Positions 13,380-19,415 of a stretch of 19,415 nucleotides of DNA are shown piece after piece; position 1 is the stretch's first letter, and every line of letters starts with the position of its first letter. Made by a program: the position numbers and the translations under genes. Source of the DNA: JBKPFU01 sp046728975 (GTDB taxonomy: Bacteria; Actinomycetota; Thermoleophilia; Gaiellales; Gaiellaceae); contig JBKPFU010000033.1 of the NCBI GenBank assembly GCA_046728975.1, positions 1 through 19,415 on the forward strand, read 5' to 3'. Under the pieces are notes generated by a model. That model did no database searches and was not told the DNA's origin. It worked only from the letters and a program-made list of their open reading frames with translations.

Positions 13380-14283
13380 GCGGCTGGCCGCGCTCGAGGT
13401 CTCGCCGACGGCGTTCCTGGCGCTCGCCCTGGCGCAGTTGGTCGCGCTGTGGCTGATCGTGACCACAGGAGCCGCGGTCCGCCTCACCGATTCGGGGCTC
13501 GGCTGCCGCCACTGGCCCGGCTGCGAGCGCGGACACCCGCTGCCGGCGAAGGACTACCACTCGTACATCGAGTTCGGTAACCGCCTGGTCGGCGGGATCA
13601 CCATCCTTCTGGCGCTGCTCGCCGCGGTCGCGGCCTGGCGGACGCCCCACCTTCCGCGCTGGGCCGTTCGGCTGGCCATCGCCGTCTTCGTCGGGACGCT
13701 TCTGCAGGCCCCTCTGGGGCTCCTGGCCGTCGCTAGCGACCTCGAGTGGCCGATCGTGATGGCGCACCTTCTGCTTTCGATCGCGCTGCTCGGCGGCGCC
13801 GTCGTGGTCGCGCTCGAGGCCGTGCGCATCGCACGCGGCCTCGCCGCCGCCGTCGTTCCGAAAGAGCTGAGCTTGCTCGGGCTGATCGTCGCGGCTGCCT
13901 GCTTTGCCGCCGTCGTCGGAGGGGCCTTCGCGACCGCCGGCGGACCGCACTCGGGCGGCGGCGACGTCGCCGACGTCGACCGGCTCTGGCGCCTCGAGCC
14001 GCTCGTCTACATCCATGCGGCTGGCGTGGGGGTCTTCATCGTCGGGCTTGTGCTCGCGGTCGGCTTCCTCGCGGCGTACCGCGCGCGGGCGCGGACGCCG
14101 TTCATCGCCTCACTCGCCGTCTCCGGGCTGCTGCTCGCGCAGATCGGGGTCGGCGAGCTCCAGTACTGGACGCACCTTCCGTGGTGGCTCGTGCTCGTCC
14201 ACGTCACCATCGCAAGCGCGGTCTGGGCGGCGACCGTGGCCTTCGCGGCGCTCCTGTACCGCGCGCGGCCCTACACTCCCTGA
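13336..14283 (+). CDS. ctaA: Heme A synthase, COX15/CtaA family
   Basis: 315-residue membrane protein with about eight hydrophobic helices. It oxidises heme O to heme A for the aa3-type cytochrome oxidase. GAAVRLTDSGLGCRHWPGCERG in the first outer loop holds the regulatory Cys pair (C57, C63). The first heme-ligand motif reads YIEFGNRLVGG, with the conserved Glu79 but Asn82 where Bacillus has His; I recall the same variant in actinobacterial CtaA. The other three His positions are present: H144 (MAHLLLS), H227 (YIHAAG), H289 (LVHVTIAS). ATG 13336 overlaps the apgM end by 44 bp; the N-terminal 20 residues are polar and could be shorter if another start is used. It ends one base before the PAC2 gene ATG. 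Confidence 0.9.
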   Translation: MEQTDIQPSSSRSARRLAALEVSPTAFLALALAQLVALWLIVTTGAAVRLTDSGLGCRHWPGCERGHPLPAKDYHSYIEFGNRLVGGITILLALLAAVAAWRTPHLPRWAVRLAIAVFVGTLLQAPLGLLAVASDLEWPIVMAHLLLSIALLGGAVVVALEAVRIARGLAAAVVPKELSLLGLIVAAACFAAVVGGAFATAGGPHSGGGDVADVDRLWRLEPLVYIHAAGVGVFIVGLVLAVGFLAAYRARARTPFIASLAVSGLLLAQIGVGELQYWTHLPWWLVLVHVTIASAVWAATVAFAALLYRARPYTP

Positions 14284-14284
14284 A

Positions 14285-15172
14285 ATGGCAGAAAACGAGC
14301 TTCACGTCTCGCGCCGCCCCGAGCTGGAGAGCCCGGTGATGATCGCCGCCTTCCGGGGTTGGAACGACGGCGCCCAGGCCGCTTCGCTCGCAGCGGGCTT
14401 TCTGGCGCGGGCATGGGGAGCGCAGCGCTTCGCCGAGATCGAGCCGGAAGGCTTCTTCGATTTTCAGGTCACGCGGCCGCACGTGTCGCTCGTGGAGGGC
14501 GTGACGCGGAGGATCGACTGGCCCGAGACGAGCTTCTACCACTGCCGGCCGGACGGCCTGGAACGCGACGCTGTGCTGCTCCTCGGGATCGAACCCAACC
14601 TCCGCTGGCGCGCCTTCACGAATCTCATTGTCGACCTCGCGAAGGACCTCGAGGTCGAGCTCCTGATCACGCTTGGGGCTTTGCTCGCGGACGTGCCGCA
14701 CACCCGCACCTCGCCCGTCACGGGGAGCGCGAGCGACGAGGAGCTCACTCGCCGGCTCGGGCTGACCGCGTCGCGCTACGAGGGGCCGACCGGGATCGTC
14801 GGGGTGCTTCACGACGCGTGCCGAACCGGGAACATCCCGTCCGCGAGCCTCTGGGCGGCCGTTCCCCACTACGTGTCGTTGACGCCAAGCCCTCGCGCCG
14901 CTTTGTCCTTGTGCGAGCGGCTGTCCGGACTGCTCGGGTTCGAGCTCGACGCGGGAGAGCTCGAGCAGGCGGCGGCAACCTACGAGGAACAGGTCAGCGA
15001 GGCGGTGGCCGCCGACCCGGAGACCGCTTCGTACGTGGAGGAGCTCGAGCACCGGGTCGACACGATCGACGAAGAGGACCTGCCCTCAGGCGACGCGCTT
15101 GCGGCCGAGCTCACGCGGTACCTCCGAGAGCGCGAAACCGGAAACGGCGAGTCGGGCCCCCGCGAGCAGTAA
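14285..15172 (+). CDS. PAC2-family protein (proteasome-assembly-chaperone-like)
   Basis: 295 residues. The order RRPELESPVMIAAFRGWNDG, FDFQVTRPHV, LLLGIEPNLRWRAF, ELLITLGALLADVPHTR and GPTGIVGVLHDACR, then a helical C-terminal tail rich in Glu (AATYEEQVSEAVAADPE), is the PAC2 pattern seen throughout Actinobacteria. Family structures relate it to eukaryotic proteasome-assembly chaperones and purine nucleoside phosphorylase-like folds. The bacterial function is not established, and no proteasome genes are present in the window. ATG 14285 follows the ctaA stop by one base, implying co-translation. It converges on dipZ with only 3 bp between stop codons and no terminator hairpin that I can see. 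Confidence 0.87.
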   Translation: MAENELHVSRRPELESPVMIAAFRGWNDGAQAASLAAGFLARAWGAQRFAEIEPEGFFDFQVTRPHVSLVEGVTRRIDWPETSFYHCRPDGLERDAVLLLGIEPNLRWRAFTNLIVDLAKDLEVELLITLGALLADVPHTRTSPVTGSASDEELTRRLGLTASRYEGPTGIVGVLHDACRTGNIPSASLWAAVPHYVSLTPSPRAALSLCERLSGLLGFELDAGELEQAAATYEEQVSEAVAADPETASYVEELEHRVDTIDEEDLPSGDALAAELTRYLRERETGNGESGPREQ

Positions 15173-15175
15173 CGC

Positions 15176-16774
15176 CTACCCGAACGTAAACGCGTACGCC
15201 GAGATCCCTGGCGTGAAGCGCAACTCGAGCAAGCCCGTGATCACGTCGGGCGCCCGCAGGAGCGTGTACAGCCGGTCGAGCCCTCCCACCGGCTGCGTCC
15301 GGATCAGCTTCCCGTCGAGATAGACCTGCACCGACCCGCGTCCGCCGAGGACGAGAAAGACGTCCTTGGCGACGAAACGGAGCCTGAGGCGCGCGTCGTC
15401 ACCGGACACGATCCGCTCGGGCTCGACCCGCCATTCGCCGCCGTAGCCGAACTGGCTCTGGCCGAGCTCGGCAGGCATCGGATAACGCCGCATCACGTTT
15501 GGAAAGGCGCGAAGGCCGGCGAATCGTTCCAGCCCGTGCTCGTAGCCGAGATACGTCTCCGGCGTCGCCAGGTGCTGAGGGGTCGGATCGACGAGGCGTG
15601 AGGCGACCGGCAGCTCGTTCGTGGGCTCGGCGAGGAGCCGCCGGATAACGCGCTCGGTTCGGTCGTATTCGCCCTCGCCGAAATGTTGTTCGCGTAGCCG
15701 CCCGCTGCGATCGAAGATGTACTCCGCCGGCCAGTACTGGTTCTTGAACGCCTCCCAGGTCTTGTAGTCGTTGTCGATCGCGACCGGGTAGCGAACGCCG
15801 AGCTTCTTCGTCGCCTCGCGCACGTTCGAGATCTCGTGCTCGAACGCGAACTCCGGTGTGTGTACGCCGACGATCACGAGCCCCTTCGAGCGGTACTGGC
15901 GGTCCCACGCGCGCAGGTGCGGCAGCGTGCGCAGGCAATTGATGCACGAGTAGGTCCAGAAGTCGACGAGGACGACCTTGCCGCTGAGGTCGCCTGAGTC
16001 GAGCGGTCGTCCACCGGGCGTGTTCAACCACTCCTCGATCCCGCGGAAGCGCCCGGCCCGGCTCTTTCCGCCGCCGAGCTTTCGTTGCGCATACGCCGTC
16101 TTCTCCGTGTGGCGCTGGAGGAAATCCGTGTAGTCGCTCAGCTTCGTCTGCAAGGTCTTGTCGACGTCGAACGCGATCAGGAGCGCCGCGCAGGCCACGA
16201 TCACGCCGAGCACGGGTCGGAGAACGCGGACGCGGGCGCGGAGCCGGTCCGCGACCGCCCGTCCGCCGATCGCGATCGCGAGGAGCACCGTCGACGCGCC
16301 GAGCGCGTAGGCGAGCGTGAGCGAGACCGTCTTCGCGCCGAGGTCGAGGCTCGCCGCGTTTGTCGTAACGTAAGCGAGGATCGGGCCGCCGCATGGCACG
16401 AACACGAGGCCGAGCGCAAGGCCCAGCACGAACCCGCCTCCGAGGTCGCCGTTCGGCCGGCGCGACAGCCTCGTCAGCGGCCGTTCGATCAGCTCGCCGA
16501 ACTTCGGGAAGAGCAGCGTTGCTGCGACCACGAAGAGCAGCGCGATGGAGATGTCCCGCAGGAGATCCTTGCGCAGCCCGAGCTCGTCTAGCAGCCAGGT
16601 GACGACCAGGATCGACGCGGAAAAGCTGATCAGGAGGCCGGCGATGATCGCGTAGGGCCGGCGCCGACTCCCGCTCGCCCCGCCGGCCAGCACGATGGGG
16701 AGCACCGGAAGAACGCATGGCGAGATCGCCGTGATCACACCGGCGAGAAACGCGATTCCGAGCAGGACGATCAT
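15176..16774 (-). CDS. dipZ: DipZ-type fusion: CcdA membrane domain, thioredoxin domain, C-terminal beta domain
   Basis: 532 residues. Residues 1-205 form a CcdA/DsbD-beta transmembrane unit with the two redox cysteines, C20 (ITAISPCVLPVLP) and C128 (VFVPCGGP). Residues about 245-385 form an extracytoplasmic thioredoxin/TlpA-like domain with LVDFWTYSCINC (C277, C280) and the downstream YWPAEYIFDRSGRL. Residues about 400-532 are a beta-sandwich like that of mycobacterial DipZ. Known for the family: electrons pass from cytoplasmic thioredoxin across the membrane to reduce exported thiol proteins. Here donor and acceptor are fused. ATG 16774 has a close GGAGGG (16777-16782). It lies 23 bp after the helicase gene stop on the same strand, so the two are probably co-transcribed. 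Confidence 0.93.
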   Translation of the reverse strand: MIVLLGIAFLAGVITAISPCVLPVLPIVLAGGASGSRRRPYAIIAGLLISFSASILVVTWLLDELGLRKDLLRDISIALLFVVAATLLFPKFGELIERPLTRLSRRPNGDLGGGFVLGLALGLVFVPCGGPILAYVTTNAASLDLGAKTVSLTLAYALGASTVLLAIAIGGRAVADRLRARVRVLRPVLGVIVACAALLIAFDVDKTLQTKLSDYTDFLQRHTEKTAYAQRKLGGGKSRAGRFRGIEEWLNTPGGRPLDSGDLSGKVVLVDFWTYSCINCLRTLPHLRAWDRQYRSKGLVIVGVHTPEFAFEHEISNVREATKKLGVRYPVAIDNDYKTWEAFKNQYWPAEYIFDRSGRLREQHFGEGEYDRTERVIRRLLAEPTNELPVASRLVDPTPQHLATPETYLGYEHGLERFAGLRAFPNVMRRYPMPAELGQSQFGYGGEWRVEPERIVSGDDARLRLRFVAKDVFLVLGGRGSVQVYLDGKLIRTQPVGGLDRLYTLLRAPDVITGLLELRFTPGISAYAFTFG

Positions 16775-16797
16775 CGCCCTCCGAGGCTAGCTAGAGA

Positions 16798-19341
16798 TTA
16801 TTCGGGCGTTACGGGCTCGGCGGTTTTGATGTCCGCCGGCCTGCCGTCCTGCGCCGCCGCGTCGGCTTGAGCCCGTTGCTGATCCGGCTGCTGTTGCTGC
16901 TGAGCTTGCTGCTGCGCCTGCTGCTGCTGGGCTTGCTGCTGTTGCTGCTGCTGCGCCTGCGCGCCTTTCTTCTTCCTGCGCCTGCGTCTCCGCCTGCGGC
17001 CGCTCGGCAGCTTCGGCGCGGGCAGGTTCTCGGCCAGAGCAGAGGCGACCTCGTGCACCGTGCCGATGCGCTCACGAGCGGCCTCGAGCAGATTCGTCGC
17101 CCTCGGCGTGTAGGCCTCGGCGGATGCGAGCAGCGCTGCAGCGATATGCGGCGGCTGCTCCAGTGCGGCGTTCACGAGCTTGGCGGCGTTTTCCTCGTGG
17201 CGATGGCCGCGCGAGTTCGCAAGTGCCCCGAGCAGACGCTTCGCCTCGGGAAACTCGGAGCTCGCCTTGCGGTCGAGCGTCTTGCGCACCGCGCGCGCGA
17301 GCCTCCACGTCCAGCGCCAGAGGATCTGCTCCGGCGCATCGGGCTTCGCGTCGCCGATCGCGCGCAGCAGGATGCGCACGCCGTGCGCGCGATCCTTCTC
17401 CCACGTCGGAGCCTGGGTGACCAGGGTGACGAGGTCGTCGAAGCTCGCCCGGTCGACGCGCATCGCGACGCGGTCGGCGAGCGCGGTCAGCCGCAGGCGC
17501 CGGTTCGGGTTCTCGGCCGCGCACGTGAAGAGGAACTGCTCGAGCGCCGCCTTGCTCGCACCGCCCTCGGTGAACTTCTTGGCGAACTCGACCCGCTCGT
17601 CGTACCGGATGTTTCGGGCCGCGATCGTGGCCCAATAGCGCTGCTCGTCCTCGTCCAGGTAGCGCGGGTCGACCCGCTGCCACTCGCGTGTGATCACCGC
17701 GAGGCGGCGGTTGACATCGGGCGTCACCGGCACAAGCCACGGCGCCGGCGAAAGCTTCCGTCGCGCCCGCCGCTGCTGGCGGCGGCGCGGGGCCGGGGTC
17801 ACGCGCGCGCCCTCCCGGTAAAAGTCCGCGTCGAGGAGCGAGTGGATCGTGATCACGCGCTCGTTGTGAGTCGCTCCCTTCGGGACGAAGTCGACGACGA
17901 TCCCCGCCTCCTTGCGCGGGTGTGTGCGCATGATCCGGCCGATTCGCTGCTGGTAGACGCGGCGGCTGGCCGTCGGCGCGAGGTGCATGCAGACGGTCGC
18001 GCGGGGTGAGTTCCACCCCTCGGCCAGGATCATCGCGTTCAGCAGGACGTCGATCTCGCCGCGCTCGTAGGCGGCGAGCGTCTCCGCCAGCTGCACGGGC
18101 GGCGTTCGGCCGGAGACCGCCTCGGCGCGAAGCCCGGCCGCTCGGAATTCCTTCGCGAGGTTGTACGCGTGGTCGACGCCGGCGGCGTAGACGATCCCGG
18201 GTGTGTCGTCGAAACGGTCGCGGTACAGGCTCGCCGCGGCCTGGTTCAGCGCCGTGTGATCCAGCGCGGCCGCAAGGGCGCGTTCTTCGAAGTCGCCGCC
18301 CACGATCGGGACGTTGTTGATCGCCGCCACCGGCGGCACGCGGAGCGAGCGGAGCGGCGCGATCAGGCCCCTGCGTGCGGCATCTCCGAGCGGAAGCTCG
18401 TCGACGGAGGCCGGGAAGACGTCTGAGACCTGCTTCGCGATCAGCTGCTCCGTCGCCGTCATCCCGATGTAGATGGGCTCGTGGAACTTGCGGATCGCGC
18501 GGCTCGTCTTCTCGCCCAGCGCCGTGTGCGCCTCGTCGCAGATCACGAGCTGATACGCGCTGCGCTCGATGTCGTCGACGTGACGAGCGAACCAGGCGTA
18601 CGTCTGCACCGTCAGCGGGTTCTTTCGCGGCGGCGTCTTGCCCGTCGTGATCGCTTCAGCGAAGCGGTCCCCGTAGCCCTCGGCCTTGAGCTCGCGGTGG
18701 AACTGCGAGACGAGCAGGCGGCGGTGGGTGAGGATCAGGACGCCGAGCGTGCGCGCGGCCTCGACGAAGCCCGCCGCGGCGATGGTTTTGCCGGACGCGG
18801 TCGGGTGCCGGAACCGGTACCGCCGGACGGCTCCCGGGTCGTGTTCGGGCGAGGGCTCGTCCGGGAGCTCCATCCCGGTGTGCTCGAAGGGGATCCCGAG
18901 CTCGTCCTCTTCCTCTTCCTCCTCGGCCTCGGCGACCTCGACTGCGCCGTTGCCGTTGCCCATCGCGTCGGCACCGTTCTCCGCCTGCACCGCCGCGATG
19001 AGCTCGGTCAGCATGCCCGCGAGCGCGTCGATCTGGTGGCGGCGGAGCTCGGTTCCGGACGCGAGCTTCGGCGGCCGCTCCGACAGGACGCGCTCGAGCC
19101 CTAGCATCAGCGCGTAGCGGCGCTTCCATTCGTAAGACGGCTCGGCGGCGCCCGCCTCGATCTCGGCCAGCGCGTCGTTCAATGCGCGCCGGCGTGCCGT
19201 ATGCGGCGCCAGCGAGACGGCTGGGTCCTCGCCGTTGTGGAGGAACGGCTCGCCCGCCCAGGCTTCCGCGCGGAGAGCGGCGGCGGTGAGGCCGTCGGTC
19301 GTCTCCGACGCTATCGTCGGCTGCTCAGTCGTTTCTTGCAT
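16798..19341 (-). CDS. SF2 DEAD/DEAH-box helicase with acidic insertion and Arg/Gln-rich tail
   Basis: 847 residues. Core motifs: RRHQIDAL (100-107, the usual site just before motif I), PTASGKT (180-186, Walker A), CDEAH (268-272), MTAT (294-297), ILAEGWNSPRATVCM (motif V region, about 438-452) and QRIGRIMR (465-472, motif VI). About 75 residues separate the first two instead of the common 15-25; the insertion contains an acidic run (E140-E147). Residues about 500-775 are a helical region of no recognised family. The tail has eight Arg and three Lys (782-792), then a Gln/Ala tract and a flexible end. Related cores include XPB/RAD25-like and restriction-type helicases; no nuclease or methylase is seen. 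Likely DNA or RNA remodelling, substrate unknown. Confidence 0.85.
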   Translation of the reverse strand: MQETTEQPTIASETTDGLTAAALRAEAWAGEPFLHNGEDPAVSLAPHTARRRALNDALAEIEAGAAEPSYEWKRRYALMLGLERVLSERPPKLASGTELRRHQIDALAGMLTELIAAVQAENGADAMGNGNGAVEVAEAEEEEEEDELGIPFEHTGMELPDEPSPEHDPGAVRRYRFRHPTASGKTIAAAGFVEAARTLGVLILTHRRLLVSQFHRELKAEGYGDRFAEAITTGKTPPRKNPLTVQTYAWFARHVDDIERSAYQLVICDEAHTALGEKTSRAIRKFHEPIYIGMTATEQLIAKQVSDVFPASVDELPLGDAARRGLIAPLRSLRVPPVAAINNVPIVGGDFEERALAAALDHTALNQAAASLYRDRFDDTPGIVYAAGVDHAYNLAKEFRAAGLRAEAVSGRTPPVQLAETLAAYERGEIDVLLNAMILAEGWNSPRATVCMHLAPTASRRVYQQRIGRIMRTHPRKEAGIVVDFVPKGATHNERVITIHSLLDADFYREGARVTPAPRRRQQRRARRKLSPAPWLVPVTPDVNRRLAVITREWQRVDPRYLDEDEQRYWATIAARNIRYDERVEFAKKFTEGGASKAALEQFLFTCAAENPNRRLRLTALADRVAMRVDRASFDDLVTLVTQAPTWEKDRAHGVRILLRAIGDAKPDAPEQILWRWTWRLARAVRKTLDRKASSEFPEAKRLLGALANSRGHRHEENAAKLVNAALEQPPHIAAALLASAEAYTPRATNLLEAARERIGTVHEVASALAENLPAPKLPSGRRRRRRRRKKKGAQAQQQQQQQAQQQQAQQQAQQQQQPDQQRAQADAAAQDGRPADIKTAEPVTPE
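16887..16956. repeat. Imperfect CTG/CAG trinucleotide repeat encoding the Gln tract
   Basis: Runs of CTG on the plus strand (CAG on the coding minus strand), broken by CTT, GTT and GCC-type units, encode the Gln/Ala tract of the helicase. The adjoining Arg run uses mixed codons (CGC, AGG, CGG, AGA), so it is not a simple repeat expansion. Confidence 0.85.
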
Positions 19342-19345
19342 CGAG

Positions 19346-19365
19346 GCAGCACGGTCCGGTGCTGC
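19346..19365 (-). promoter_or_regulatory. Hairpin immediately upstream of the helicase start
   Basis: GCAGCAC and GTGCTGC (7 bp, 6-nt loop) end 4 nt before the ATG on the minus strand, where a ribosome binding site would be expected. No Shine-Dalgarno is visible, so the hairpin could hinder translation or mark a regulator site. Confidence 0.35.
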
Positions 19366-19389
19366 AGGTGTTTCCTAGGAGATCTGAAG

Positions 19390-19415
19390 CGCTCGCGTAG
19401 GTCCCCAAGCGAGCG
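19390..19415. other. Inverted repeat at the window edge
   Basis: CGCTCGC (19390-19396) and GCGAGCG (19409-19415) can pair across 12 nt. The palindromes TCCTAGGA (19373-19380) and AGATCT (19380-19385) lie beside it. It could be a terminator or part of an RNA gene beyond the edge; it cannot be resolved here. Confidence 0.3.

Noticed and set aside
1..19415. CRISPR array, insertion sequence or restriction-modification system (the helicase could suggest one)
   Set aside because: There are no regularly spaced repeats, no transposase frames with terminal repeats, and no methylase or nuclease gene next to the helicase.

Overview
This is a GC-rich, densely coded chromosomal window with frequent GTG and TTG starts. 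The gene complement fits an actinobacterium: a DipZ-type CcdA-thioredoxin fusion, a heme A synthase with the actinobacterial E-F-x-N-R variant of the first His motif, a PAC2 protein, and small secreted or lipidated proteins with thioredoxin-like or cupredoxin-like folds. My best guess is a deep lineage such as Thermoleophilia (Gaiellales or Solirubrobacterales). That placement is inference; no rRNA or tRNA gene is present to confirm it. I see no phage, IS element, CRISPR array or integron.

Layout. (1) 1-4700: an AMP-forming acyl-CoA synthetase (minus strand, cut by the window edge) is divergent from a DHA2-type MFS exporter, its TetR-family regulator, a possible 28-codon ORF and a VOC/glyoxalase-fold protein. 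A near-identical 11-mer lies upstream of the exporter and of the VOC gene. (2) 4600-6560: a terminator-bounded stretch with a consensus-like minus-strand promoter and no convincing ORF (candidate small RNA). It is divergent from an XRE regulator carrying about nine TPR repeats. That regulator is followed 18 nt later by a 34-codon gene with a very strong ribosome binding site, encoding what looks like an exported pro-peptide. TCAAG half-sites cluster between the two transcription units. (3) 6570-9480: a lipoprotein with a thioredoxin-like domain, a small excisionase-type HTH protein, and an ABC1/UbiB-family kinase gene broken by three frameshifts and a nonsense codon, closed by a textbook UUCG terminator. 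(4) 9570-12140: selD (Cys form) overlaps an archaeal-type NMN adenylyltransferase gene; then a secreted cupredoxin-like protein that has lost most copper ligands. (5) 12153-15172: apgM-type phosphoglycerate mutase, heme A synthase and a PAC2 protein, overlapping or adjacent. (6) 15176-19341, minus strand: an SF2 helicase with an acidic insertion and an Arg/Lys plus poly-Gln tail, followed by dipZ.

How the genes may work together. The exporter, TetR and VOC genes look like a small detoxification or efflux unit. The ctaA and dipZ genes both serve respiratory or extracytoplasmic redox assembly, but they lie on opposite strands in separate units. The most novel-looking locus is the TPR-XRE regulator with its small-peptide gene. 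Its layout is that of RRNPP-type peptide signalling (Rap/Phr, PlcR/PapR, AimR/AimP), which is known mainly from Firmicutes and their phages. The adjacent candidate sRNA could be part of the same regulon.
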